A DNA stretch of 64,000 nucleotides from Trinickia mobilis (GTDB lineage: Bacteria > Pseudomonadota > Gammaproteobacteria > Burkholderiales > Burkholderiaceae). The notes under the pieces were generated by a model that did no database searches, was not told where the DNA came from, and saw nothing but the letters and a program-made list of their open reading frames with translations. Made by a program: the position numbers and the translations under genes. This document shows, one piece after another, positions 43,002-51,531 of the stretch (its first letter is position 1; each line of letters begins with the position of its first letter). Location of the stretch: NCBI RefSeq assembly GCF_017315705.1, contig NZ_JAFLRF010000003.1, positions 1-64,000 of the forward strand. The letters run 5' to 3'.

Positions 43002-44513
43002 ATGGAAACCACGACTTCGACCGAGCGCGTGCCGCGACTCGAGTTACGCAAGATCTGCAAGAGCTTCCCCGGCGTTCGCGCGCTGACCGATGTCGATCTG
43101 CGACTGTATCCCGGCGAAGTCCACATGCTCCTCGGCGAAAACGGTGCGGGGAAATCGTCGCTGATGAAGGTGCTGTTCGGCGCCTATCGAGCCGACTCCG
43201 GCGCGTTCTTCTTCGACGGAGAGCCGATCTCGATCGACTCGCCGGCTGACGCGAAACGGTTGGGCATCGCGGTGATATTTCAGGAGTTCTCACTAGTGCC
43301 GCATCTGTCGATCGCGCAGAACATCTATCTCGGGCGCGAACCGCGCAACCGTCTTGGCCTCGTCGACCATCGCAGGATGCACGCCGACGCCTCGGCACTG
43401 CTCCGCGAACTGGGGCTCGCGTACGACACGCATGCCCACGTGGCGAAGCTCGGCGTCGCGCAGCAGCAGATGGTCGAGATCGCGAAGGCACTTTCGCACG
43501 ACGCGCGCGTGCTCGTCATGGACGAGCCGACCGCGGCCATTTCGGACCGCGAGGCCGATGCGCTGTTTGCCGTCGTTCACAGGTTGCGCGATGCCGGCGT
43601 GGCGATCGTCTATATCTCGCATCGGATGAAGGAAGTCTTCGATCTAGGCGATCGCGTGACGGTGTTGCGCGACGGACGCCTCGTGAAATCGATGCCGGCT
43701 GCCGAGACGGCAGCCGAGGAACTGATCGCGCTGATGGTCGGCCGTCAGGTAGGAACCGTGTATCGGCGGCGTTATTTCGGCACGCCCGGCGAAGTCGCGC
43801 TCGACGTGCGGCGGCTGACGACCGCGACCGGTGTGAAGGGCGTCGATCTTCAGGTCAGATGCGGCGAAATCGTCGGCCTGTCCGGGCTCGTCGGTGCGGG
43901 GCGCACGGAAGTGGCCCGCGCGGTGTTCGGCGCCGATCCGATTCAGGGCGGCCGCATCGAGATCTTCGGCGAACCGGTGACGGGCGGACCTCACAAGGTG
44001 ACGGCGCGGGGCGTGGGCCTGATTCCTGAAAACCGCAAGCAGGAAGGGCTGGCGCTGAACCGCTCGGTCCACGAGAACCTGCTCGCGTCGAGCCTGTGGC
44101 GGCTTTTTCCAAGAGGCTGGTATCGCGCGGAGCGGGCGCGACGCGCAACGCAGGAGCTGATCGAGACACTGCGGATCGCGCCGGGCGATCCGGCAAAGCG
44201 CGCGCGGTTCCTGAGCGGCGGCAATCAGCAAAAGATCGTGATCGGCAAATGGCTCAGCGCCCGCTGCCGCCTCTTCATCTTCGACGAACCGACGCGCGGC
44301 ATCGACATCGGCGCGAAGACGGAAATCTTCAACTTGATCGAGCGGCTGGTCGAAGAGGGTGCGGCGGTGCTGTTGATCAGTTCCGAACTCACGGAAATCG
44401 TGCACGTCTGCGATCGCGCGTACGTGATGCGCGAGGGCGCCATCTCGGGCGAATTGCCGCGCGATCGGTTGAGCGAGCAGAACATTCTTGGTCTGGCCAT
44501 GCATGGAGGGTAA
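43002..44513 (+). CDS. Sugar ABC transporter ATP-binding protein (RbsA type)
   Basis: A 503-residue double ATPase; the start at 43002 has GGAGG upstream, and the longer frame from 42903 is unlikely. The first ABC domain has Walker A GENGAGKSSLMKVLFG, Q-loop VIFQEFSLVPHL and Walker B VLVMDEPTAAI. The second has a degenerate Walker A region (VGLSGLVGAGRTEVARAVFG) and a normal signature (LSGGNQQKIVIGKWL) with LFIFDEPTRGID. This asymmetry is usual for RbsA/MglA-type proteins. It energises the two permeases that follow. Confidence 0.93.
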   Translation: METTTSTERVPRLELRKICKSFPGVRALTDVDLRLYPGEVHMLLGENGAGKSSLMKVLFGAYRADSGAFFFDGEPISIDSPADAKRLGIAVIFQEFSLVPHLSIAQNIYLGREPRNRLGLVDHRRMHADASALLRELGLAYDTHAHVAKLGVAQQQMVEIAKALSHDARVLVMDEPTAAISDREADALFAVVHRLRDAGVAIVYISHRMKEVFDLGDRVTVLRDGRLVKSMPAAETAAEELIALMVGRQVGTVYRRRYFGTPGEVALDVRRLTTATGVKGVDLQVRCGEIVGLSGLVGAGRTEVARAVFGADPIQGGRIEIFGEPVTGGPHKVTARGVGLIPENRKQEGLALNRSVHENLLASSLWRLFPRGWYRAERARRATQELIETLRIAPGDPAKRARFLSGGNQQKIVIGKWLSARCRLFIFDEPTRGIDIGAKTEIFNLIERLVEEGAAVLLISSELTEIVHVCDRAYVMREGAISGELPRDRLSEQNILGLAMHGG

Positions 44514-44515
44514 CG

Positions 44516-45496
44516 ATGTCACGCGATGGGAAGCAAGGCAGGAAAGTCGAGACGGCACGGCGCGGGCGGCCGCTGCCGTCGATCGTGTGGGCAAGCGCCG
44601 TGCTTGCCGTGGCTGCGTCGATCGGCGTGCCGGGATTCGCGTCGCGCGCCAATGTGACCGACATCGGTCTGCAAATCGCGATGCTCGTGATGATTGCGAT
44701 GCCGATGACACTCGTCATCCTCAGCGAAGGGCTCGACCTCTCGGTGGGTGCGCTGCTTAGCCTGTGCGGTGTGGTTTTCGCCATGACGCTGGGAGCGGGG
44801 TTCGGCGTGGCGGCCGCACTGCTGATTGCGGCGGCGGTGGGCATTGCGATCGGCTTGCTGAACGGCACGCTCATCGCGAGGCTCGGGCTGCCGCCTTTCG
44901 TCGTGACGCTCGGCACGCTCGGCATCTCGCAGGGCATCGCGCTCGCGTTGACCGACGGCAACGCCGTCGTGGTCGGCACGCCCGCCGTCGCGCAGCTGTA
45001 CGCGTGGTCGGCGCTCGGCGTGCCGTTTCCGGTTCTCTGCGCGCTGGCGGCCTATGCGGCGACGCATCTGCTGCTCTATCACACGAAGTTCGGCGCCTAC
45101 GTGTTCGCCATCGGCGGAAATCGCGAAGCACTCGTGCTGGCAGGCGTGAAGGCGAGGGCATTTCACGTCGCGATCTACGCCTTGAGCGGCCTCTTTGCCG
45201 GTCTTGCCGCGCTGCTGCTGGTCGGCCGTATGAACGCCGCGGAACCGACCTCGGCGATCGGCATGGAGTTCGACGCGATTGCCGCGGTCGTGCTCGGGGG
45301 CACCTCGTTCGAGCGCGGCGAAGGCGGATTGTTCGGAACCCTGATGGGCGTCGTGACGATCGGGGTGTTGCGCAATGCGCTCAACCTGCTCGGCGTCGAG
45401 TCGTCCCTTCAGGTGGTGTCGGTGGGCATGCTGGTCCTGCTCGTCGTCGTTGTCGACAGCGTTCGCAAATCCCGCGTCATTGGAGCGCAAGCATGA
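44516..45496 (+). CDS. Sugar ABC transporter permease 1 (RbsC type)
   Basis: A 326-residue membrane protein starting two bases after the ATPase stop, with about eight to ten segments. Family marks are TLVILSEGLDLSVGALLSL, FVVTLGTLGISQGIALAL and AAVVLGGTSFERGEGGLFGT. It pairs with the next gene, which overlaps it by four bases (ATGA), to form a heterodimeric channel. Confidence 0.92.
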   Translation: MSRDGKQGRKVETARRGRPLPSIVWASAVLAVAASIGVPGFASRANVTDIGLQIAMLVMIAMPMTLVILSEGLDLSVGALLSLCGVVFAMTLGAGFGVAAALLIAAAVGIAIGLLNGTLIARLGLPPFVVTLGTLGISQGIALALTDGNAVVVGTPAVAQLYAWSALGVPFPVLCALAAYAATHLLLYHTKFGAYVFAIGGNREALVLAGVKARAFHVAIYALSGLFAGLAALLLVGRMNAAEPTSAIGMEFDAIAAVVLGGTSFERGEGGLFGTLMGVVTIGVLRNALNLLGVESSLQVVSVGMLVLLVVVVDSVRKSRVIGAQA

Positions 45497-46500
45497 GTAT
45501 CCAGAATCACTCCCGGTCCCTGTGGGCTCAAGTGGGCCAGTTCGATGTCCGCCGTCGCGTGCGCGAGGAGCCCGCCGGGCTGATCTCTCGCGCGATACTG
45601 GTGGGGGCGATCGCGCTGGCGCTCGCCGTGGCGACTGACGGATTCGCCACCTCCGCGAACCTGCTGAACGTGATGCGGCAGGCGAGCCTGATGTTCCTGC
45701 TGGCCTCGGGCCTCACGCTCGTGATCCTGTCCGGCGGCTTCGATTTGTCGATTGCGGCCAACATGACGTTGTCCGCATGCCTTGCCGCCGGCGTGATGAA
45801 GTCGGGCGGATCGCCGGTGCTGGCGGTCGCGATCGCGCTTGCGTGCGGCACCTCGATCGGGTTGCTGAACGGGCTCGCCGTGACGTTCCTGAGGCTGCCG
45901 CCTTTTCTGGCGACATACGGAATGCTGTGGGTCGTGCAGGGGCTCGCCTTCCACTACATGGGCGGCAACGAAATCTTCGGGTTTCCGGAGGGATTTCGGG
46001 CGCTCGGCACCGGATTCTGGTGGCACGTGCCGTTGCCCGTCTACATGATGCTGTTCGTTTTGATCGGCGGCACGGTTGTCACAGCCTGTCTGAACTTCGG
46101 CCGCGAGATCTATGCCATCGGCGCCAATGCCGAGGCGGCGCGGCTGTCCGGAATTCCCGTGCGCCGGCGCCGGATTGCCGTCTACACGATCAGCGGCCTG
46201 ACGGCGGGTATCGCCGCGATCGTCTACCTGGCCAGAGTCAACGCGGCGGACTCGGCGATGGGCGAACCGATTCTGCTGCCGGCGATCGCCGCGATCCTGA
46301 TCGGCGGCGCGTCGCTGTTCGGCGGATCGGGGTCATTGCTGGGCACCCTGTCCGGGTGCGTGATCCTCGCGCTGGTCATCGACGGGATGAACCTGTTGAA
46401 CCTCAACGCGAACTGGCAGCCGTTGGTAGTGGGCGCTGTCTTGCTGATCGCCGTGCTGGCCGATGCGCTCGGCCGGCGGCATGCGGAGAAGGCCCGCTGA
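45493..46500 (+). CDS. Sugar ABC transporter permease 2 (RbsC type)
   Basis: A 335-residue membrane protein with the same family marks as its neighbour (TLVILSGGFDLSIAANMTL, PPFLATYGMLWVVQGLAF, AAILIGGASLFGGSGSLLGT). Two different permeases in one such operon is seen in several cyclitol and rhamnose-like systems. Expression is coupled to permease 1 through the ATGA overlap. Confidence 0.92.
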   Translation: MSIQNHSRSLWAQVGQFDVRRRVREEPAGLISRAILVGAIALALAVATDGFATSANLLNVMRQASLMFLLASGLTLVILSGGFDLSIAANMTLSACLAAGVMKSGGSPVLAVAIALACGTSIGLLNGLAVTFLRLPPFLATYGMLWVVQGLAFHYMGGNEIFGFPEGFRALGTGFWWHVPLPVYMMLFVLIGGTVVTACLNFGREIYAIGANAEAARLSGIPVRRRRIAVYTISGLTAGIAAIVYLARVNAADSAMGEPILLPAIAAILIGGASLFGGSGSLLGTLSGCVILALVIDGMNLLNLNANWQPLVVGAVLLIAVLADALGRRHAEKAR

Positions 46501-46818
46501 TCGCTGCCGCGTCGGCGGGCACAACAAAGAGACGATTTGACAAGCGGCGGGACTTTTCGGCGACCGCACATGACAGAGTTTTCCGTAGCATCCATGTAAC
46601 GACGCCGCATGCGGCGTGCCCTGATAACCGCGGCGAGGCATTGCATCATTGCGGTCAACAGGGCGAACGATTCGCTATCGATTTCGACTGCCACTGACCG
46701 GCATCGCTTCATCGACAGGGAATCGAGATTAAAAATAAATTCGCAGTGCGAATCGACGAAAGATCGAGTGCGAAATGCACCAGTTACTGGTTTGCTGACA
46801 TGGAGGGGAATGGTGGAG
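46501..46818. other. Intergenic stretch before the porin
   Basis: About 318 bases between permease 2 and the porin gene. A GCCCGC...GCGGGC stem of modest quality spans the end of the permease gene. No LacI-type operator or gene was recognised in it. Confidence 0.5.
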
Positions 46819-47922
46819 ATGAAAAGAAGGATGATCGCGGCGTCGATCGTTGCGGCAATCAGCAGCACGGCGTTCGCGCAGAGCAGTGTCACGCTTTCGG
46901 GCAGGATCGATGAAGGCATCACGTATGTCTCGAAAGACGGAGGGAGCAGCAACACGAAGATGGACAGCGGCGTGCTGTTTCCGAACCTGTGGATACTCTC
47001 GGGCACCGAGGATCTCGGCGGCGGAAACAAAGCATTGTTCAAGCTGTCGTCGCTCTTCAACCTGAACAACGGAGAGCTGGGCCAGGCCAACACGCTGTTC
47101 GGGCAGCAGGCCTGGGTGGGGCTGCAAACCCGCTTCGGCACGGTCTCGTTCGGCAATCAGTTCGATTTCAGCGCCGACTACTACGGACAGTTCAACATCG
47201 GCTCGTCGGGTAGCGGCTATGCCATTCACCAGGGCGACTTCGATCGCACCAACAACGATCGGCTGAAGAATTCCGTCAAATATGTCAGTCCGTCGTTTGG
47301 CGGGCTCACGTTCGGTGCGATGTACGGATTCAGCAACACGGCGGGAAGCTTTCACGACAACAGCGGCTGGAGTGCAGGCGCGCAATATGCGAACGGTCCG
47401 CTGACGGTTGCGGCTGCGTACACCTATCTCGCGACACCGACTCTGGATCCGTACGCGCAGATCGGCACGCACACGTTTTTCGGCCTGCCGGTAGCGAGCG
47501 TGTCGAACAACGTCGCCACCGACCTCGCGCCCAATTTCCAGATCCGCTCGCTTGGCACGTTGGGCGTCGGCGCGTCTTACGCGATCGGCGACTTCACGCT
47601 GTACGGCAACTTCAGCGACACGGTGCTGAAGTACTTGAATGAAACGTCCGTCATGCACGTCTACGAAGGGGGCGCCACCTGGCAGGTGACGCCTGCGACC
47701 GAGCTGGTCGCGGGCTATCAGCACACGAGCTTCGAAGAACATGCCTGGAATCAAGTGACCGCGGCCGCGCTTTACTCGCTGTCGAAGCGAACCCAGGTCT
47801 ACGTGTCGTCGGACTACCTGAAGGCATCGGCCGGTGTCGATCCCGTGATCGGCGCGAGCTTCGCGCCGTCGCTGGCGGGACAGCAGGTCGACGTGCGCGT
47901 CGGTATCTATCACACCTTTTAG
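46819..47922 (+). CDS. Gram-negative porin (OmpC-like, Burkholderia type)
   Basis: A 367-residue outer-membrane porin with a signal peptide (MKRRMIAASIVAAISSTAFAQ), then SSVTLSGRIDEGITYVSKDGG. The segments RTNNDRLKNSVKYVSPSFGGLTFGAMYGFS and the C-terminal VDVRVGIYHTF, ending in phenylalanine, are standard. It forms a 16-strand channel in the outer membrane, probably for the substrate of the neighbouring cluster. The chosen ATG follows GGTGGAG; an ATG three codons upstream is possible. Confidence 0.93.
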   Translation: MKRRMIAASIVAAISSTAFAQSSVTLSGRIDEGITYVSKDGGSSNTKMDSGVLFPNLWILSGTEDLGGGNKALFKLSSLFNLNNGELGQANTLFGQQAWVGLQTRFGTVSFGNQFDFSADYYGQFNIGSSGSGYAIHQGDFDRTNNDRLKNSVKYVSPSFGGLTFGAMYGFSNTAGSFHDNSGWSAGAQYANGPLTVAAAYTYLATPTLDPYAQIGTHTFFGLPVASVSNNVATDLAPNFQIRSLGTLGVGASYAIGDFTLYGNFSDTVLKYLNETSVMHVYEGGATWQVTPATELVAGYQHTSFEEHAWNQVTAAALYSLSKRTQVYVSSDYLKASAGVDPVIGASFAPSLAGQQVDVRVGIYHTF

Positions 47923-48024
47923 TCGAAGCTGGCGGCGCGCCGGTGGGCGTGCCGCAGGCGAACGGCTGCAACATCCTGTCCCGGCTTCGGCTGGAGCCAT
48001 CAACGAGTGTAGGAGGAGGCGAAT

Positions 48025-49152
48025 ATGAAACGAGCATTGGGTGCAATCACATTGGCGGGCGCGCTGGCGGCGTGCGCCTACGCATGGGCGAGCGATGCGG
48101 GCAACGCGCCGAAATGGCTCACCAACATCCCGATGACGAGCGCGAAGCCGTTCGGCTTCGACATCAGCGCGACGGCGGACGGTACCTATTATCTTGCGGA
48201 CGGTTCGAACGCGACGCTCGACGTATTCGACGCGAAGACGATGACGCTGCGCGACCGGATCTCCGCGGACTTCGCCGGCATCGGCCCGAGCCACGACAAG
48301 TCGGGGCCGGCGGGCGTGATTCCGGTGCCGGGGACGTCGCTCGTCTACGTCGGCGACGTCAACGCGGTGAAGGTGATCGACGTGGCGTCGAAGCAGCTCG
48401 TCAAGCGCATCGAAGTCAGCACGACCGGAATTCGAGCTGACGAGGGCTGTCTCGATCCGCAGCATCACATCGTGATGTTCTCGAGCGGCGCCGAGGAGCC
48501 GCCGTTCGCCACCTTCATCAACACTGACACACAGTCGGTCGTCGCAAAGCTCGCCTTGAGCGACTCGACCGGACTGGAAGCGTGCGCGTACGACCCGAAG
48601 GGCAACAACTTCGTCCTCAACAACGACGGTACGAAGGCCAATCCCAAGGGAGAGGTCGATGTGATTCCGGTCGCATCGGTGCTGGAGGGTAAGCCGGTCG
48701 TGTCGAACACCTTCAAGTTGAAGGGCTGCGAAGGGCCGAGCGGCATTGCCATGGGGCCCGGCAACGACGCGTTGATCGGCTGCGACCCGGACGAGGGCGG
48801 CAAGCAGTCCACCGTGATCATCGATCGCACCAACGGCACGACGCTCGCCGAACTACCGTTCGGCGGCACGGACGAAGCCGTCTACGATCCGGTCTCGAAC
48901 CGCTATTTCCTCGCCGCCGGTCACCACTCGGCGGACAACGTCTCGCGCGTCGGCAACAAGGCAGCGAAGTTCGATCCGTCTCTCGGCATCGTCAATGCGA
49001 GCACGCGCAGTCTGGTCGCGATCGTGCCGACCGGCGCCGGCGCGCATTCAGTAGCGGTCGACGGCGAATCGCATCACGTGTTCGTCCCGTTTGCCGCGGG
49101 CCCGTCGGAGCAATTCACGGGTACCGGCGTGTCGGTGTTCGAGACCGAATGA
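48025..49152 (+). CDS. Exported beta-propeller (YncE-like) protein
   Basis: A 375-residue protein with an AGGAGGCG ribosome site and a signal peptide (ALGAITLAGALAACAYAWA), possibly a lipoprotein because of the AACAYA cysteine. The mature part shows repeated propeller blades with YVGDVNAVKVIDVASKQLVK, VVAKLALSD and HSVAVDGESHHVFVPFAAG. Proteins of this fold can bind ligands or act as lactonases or dehydrogenase relatives, and no catalytic set is evident here. It lies 100 bases after the porin and before a strong terminator. Confidence 0.78.
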   Translation: MKRALGAITLAGALAACAYAWASDAGNAPKWLTNIPMTSAKPFGFDISATADGTYYLADGSNATLDVFDAKTMTLRDRISADFAGIGPSHDKSGPAGVIPVPGTSLVYVGDVNAVKVIDVASKQLVKRIEVSTTGIRADEGCLDPQHHIVMFSSGAEEPPFATFINTDTQSVVAKLALSDSTGLEACAYDPKGNNFVLNNDGTKANPKGEVDVIPVASVLEGKPVVSNTFKLKGCEGPSGIAMGPGNDALIGCDPDEGGKQSTVIIDRTNGTTLAELPFGGTDEAVYDPVSNRYFLAAGHHSADNVSRVGNKAAKFDPSLGIVNASTRSLVAIVPTGAGAHSVAVDGESHHVFVPFAAGPSEQFTGTGVSVFETE

Positions 49153-49184
49153 CGGTTTCATCGTCGCGCGATCGAGGCGGCTTG

Positions 49185-49220
49185 CCCGTGAGGCCGCCCG
49201 AGGGTCTTACGGGTTTTTTT
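49185..49220 (+). terminator. Rho-independent terminator after the beta-propeller gene
   Basis: The stem CCCGTGAG (49185-49192) pairs with CTTACGGG (49206-49213), allowing one G-U pair, and is followed directly by seven T. It lies 33 bases after the stop codon. Confidence 0.85.
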
Positions 49221-49265
49221 GTCGCGCGGCGGTTTCGTCATGCCGTGTTCCGGTCCGGGCAGCGT

Positions 49266-49448
49266 TCACGAGCCGGCGTGCTGGGCCGTGTCAGGCGCGG
49301 ATCGGCTGGTGTCGCCCTGACTCTGCGGCGGGGGCTGGTAACGCGTGTGGTCGTGTTCGTGATCGACGTGAAACCGACCGTTCGCCATAGACGGACCTGC
49401 CAGGAGCATCCCCAGCATTAGCGCGGTGCCATACATCAACGTTTTCAT
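49266..49448 (-). CDS. Small exported His-rich protein
   Basis: A 60-residue protein with a signal peptide (MKTLMYGTALMLGMLLAGPS, cut near MANGR). The mature peptide contains HVDHEHDHTRY and a Pro/Gln/Ser-rich tail. GGAG lies upstream in the coding sense (GGAGAACCATC). The His/Asp cluster could bind a metal. No family is recognised. It points against its neighbours and is separated from them by a terminator on one side. Confidence 0.55.
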   Translation of the reverse strand: MKTLMYGTALMLGMLLAGPSMANGRFHVDHEHDHTRYQPPPQSQGDTSRSAPDTAQHAGS

Positions 49449-49642
49449 GATGGTTCTCCAGGTTCTACGTTACGCAAACCTGAAATCAAGGCTAGGCAGA
49501 TTTCGCCTGCCGTTCTAACTCGTGGATACCCGTAAAAGTGGCCGATTTTGAAAATATTTTGGATAACGATTCGAATGACGGACGCGACCCGCTCGGTCGG
49601 CGCTGCGACACAAACGGATTGCGCAACAAGAAGGAGAGGGAT

Positions 49643-50188
49643 GTGAAGTTCAGGTTCTCGATGCAGCGGCTGGCGCAGGTGGCGATCGCGTCGTTGGGAT
49701 TCGCGGGCATGGCTCATTCCGCGGCTGCCGACGAGACCGGCGCGCTCGCGCCGGCGCCGGCCTATTCGCTCAGCTTCGCGCAAACCGAAAAGCTGATCGG
49801 GCTCGCGGTCGCGGCAGCGAGCGCGCGCCATCTCGCGATGAGCTTCGCGGCCGTCGATCCCGGCGGTCATCTGATCGCCGCCGCGCGCATGGACGGGGCG
49901 CCGTTCGCGAGTCTCGATTTCGCGCGCGGCAAGGCGTTCGCGTCGGTGGCGCTCGGCGGGCAATCGGGCACGACGCTCGAGCAGCGGTACCGCGACGATC
50001 CGTCGGAATACAGCAACGTGTCCGGCGCGGGCTATTACGCCCCGTTCCTGCCGGCGGGCGGCACCTTTCCCGTCTTCTCGAACGGACACCTGCTGGGCGC
50101 ATTGGGCGCAAGCGGCGCACCGTCGGCGATTGACGACCAAGTGGTCAAGGAAGCCATCGAAGCGCTCGGCGCGAGCACCGCGCGTTGA
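49643..50188 (+). CDS. GlcG/HbpS-family haem-binding-like exported protein
   Basis: 181 residues when started at the GTG after AGGAGAGGG; a longer frame from 49538 is less likely. The signal peptide (RLAQVAIASLGFAGMAHSAAA) precedes a domain with AVDPGGHLIAAARMDGAPFASLDFARGKAFASVAL and a C-terminal LLGALGASGAPSAIDDQVVKEAIEAL, typical of the GlcG/DUF336 family. Members bind haem, corrinoids or small organic molecules, and many lie beside catabolic genes without a known task. It leads an operon-like run with the amidase and permease. Confidence 0.85.
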   Translation: MKFRFSMQRLAQVAIASLGFAGMAHSAAADETGALAPAPAYSLSFAQTEKLIGLAVAAASARHLAMSFAAVDPGGHLIAAARMDGAPFASLDFARGKAFASVALGGQSGTTLEQRYRDDPSEYSNVSGAGYYAPFLPAGGTFPVFSNGHLLGALGASGAPSAIDDQVVKEAIEALGASTAR

Positions 50189-50224
50189 GCGTGCTTTGTC
50201 ATTGCAACTTTGTCAGGACGATTT

Positions 50225-51433
50225 ATGACACGCAACACAGAGATTGACCGCTCGGCCGACATGGCGGCGAGCGACATGGAGACGACAGGCACCGCGACGC
50301 GGGACGCGACGGCGATCTGCCGGCGGACGATGCTGCGGCTCGGCTTTGGCGCGCTTGCCGCGGGCGCGGCCGGCTTGGCCGGCGCGGCCCGTGCGCAAGC
50401 GACCCATGCGGCCGCCGGCGGCGCGAGTCCCCATGCGGTGCGCCGCGGCAAGGTGGTGCGCCTCGTGCCATCGTGGGACACGGTTCAGGTCGGACGCATG
50501 GAGCCGAACGCGGCGCCGGCCGTCACGATCCATCCGGGCGATACCGTGTGGTACGACGGCACGTGGACCAATTGGGGCAACGAGGCGAAGTACGGGATGG
50601 GGTTCAAGGAACGCGAGCCGATCCGCAAGAAGTATCCGAACGGCGCCTTCTCGCTGATCGGCCCGGTCGTGATCGACGGCGCGGAGCCGGGCGATCTCGT
50701 CGAATGCCGGATGCTGAAAATGCGGACCATCGACTGGGGCTGGAACTCGGCACCGCCGGGCGTCGGTGCGTTGCCGCACGATTTCAAGCCCTATCTTCGC
50801 TACCTGAAAATCAACAGCGACCGTACGTATGCGGCGTATGTGCCCGGCGTCGACATTCCGCTGAAGCCCTTTCAGGCCTATCTCGGCACGCAGCCGCCGG
50901 GCGACCGGCCGACCAGCGCGAATTTCGCGGGCAGCTACGGCGGCAATCTGGATTGCGCCGTGCTCGGCGCCGGCAGCTCGATCTTTCTGCCGGTGCAGAT
51001 GGCCGGCGCGCGGGTTTGGACGGGCGGCTCGATGGGGGCGTCGGGCGAGGGCAACGTCGATCAGACGTCGATCGAGACCGCGTTCGAAGAGATGCGGATC
51101 CAGTTCCTGCTGCACAAACGCGCGGCCCTCGACGGGCCGATGGCGGAGACGCCGGAGCACTGGATCGGCTTCGGCTTCTCCGACAGTCTGGACAGTGCGC
51201 TTGTCGCATGCCTGCGGCAGATGATCGGCTGGCTATCGGCCGCCACCGGCATCGCGCCGGAAGACTGCTATGGCATCTACAGCGTGGCGGGGAGCTTTCG
51301 CGTGTCGCAGTACGCGAATCAGACCGGCACGGTGTACGCGACCAAACCGCCGAAGGGCATTCATTGCATGCTGCCCAAGCGCATTTTCTCGGCGGAACTG
51401 CAACAACGCATTTCGGCTTACATGCGGGCGTGA
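50225..51433 (+). CDS. Tat-exported acetamidase/formamidase family hydrolase
   Basis: About 402 residues. A long N-terminal segment with RRTMLRLGFGALAAGAAGLAGAARAQ looks like a Tat signal (Arg-Arg followed by a hydrophobic core), so the enzyme acts in the periplasm, unlike most FmdA/AmdA enzymes, which are cytoplasmic. The core shows VTIHPGDTVWYDGTWTN, SLIGPVVIDGAEPGDLVECRML, NFAGSYGGNLDC and GRLDGG-like metal-region equivalents (MGASGEGNVDQTSIE). It splits an amide to acid and ammonia. It stands between the GlcG-like gene and the MFS gene. Confidence 0.82.
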   Translation: MTRNTEIDRSADMAASDMETTGTATRDATAICRRTMLRLGFGALAAGAAGLAGAARAQATHAAAGGASPHAVRRGKVVRLVPSWDTVQVGRMEPNAAPAVTIHPGDTVWYDGTWTNWGNEAKYGMGFKEREPIRKKYPNGAFSLIGPVVIDGAEPGDLVECRMLKMRTIDWGWNSAPPGVGALPHDFKPYLRYLKINSDRTYAAYVPGVDIPLKPFQAYLGTQPPGDRPTSANFAGSYGGNLDCAVLGAGSSIFLPVQMAGARVWTGGSMGASGEGNVDQTSIETAFEEMRIQFLLHKRAALDGPMAETPEHWIGFGFSDSLDSALVACLRQMIGWLSAATGIAPEDCYGIYSVAGSFRVSQYANQTGTVYATKPPKGIHCMLPKRIFSAELQQRISAYMRA

Positions 51434-51531
51434 TGCGGCGTTCCTTTCCAATGGTTTGAGCAAACGGCGGTGCCGGTGCCTCCGTGTTTCGAATGGGGGC
51501 GTGCAGGCGCACGCCGTGAGGAGTGGATGTG

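Noticed and set aside
44096-44515. A 5' extension of permease 1 over the end of the ATPase gene
   Set aside because: The first 140 codons give an Arg-rich string with no family match; the ATG at 44516 gives the normal N-terminus two bases after the ATPase stop.
44519-45490. A 323-residue minus-strand frame inside ABC permease 1
   Set aside because: It is the complement of a clear membrane protein and gives a very charged string; it is a typical GC-bias shadow.
46729-48468. A 579-residue minus-strand open frame across the porin and beta-propeller genes
   Set aside because: It runs antisense to two well-supported genes and through the gap between them; its translation is a low-complexity Arg/Val-rich string with no signal, fold or ribosome site.
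51467-51482. A possible sixth LacI-type operator (GCAAACGGCGGTGC) before the AAHS gene
   Set aside because: Only the left arm GCAAACGG is kept; the right arm does not pair, so it is a chance half site.
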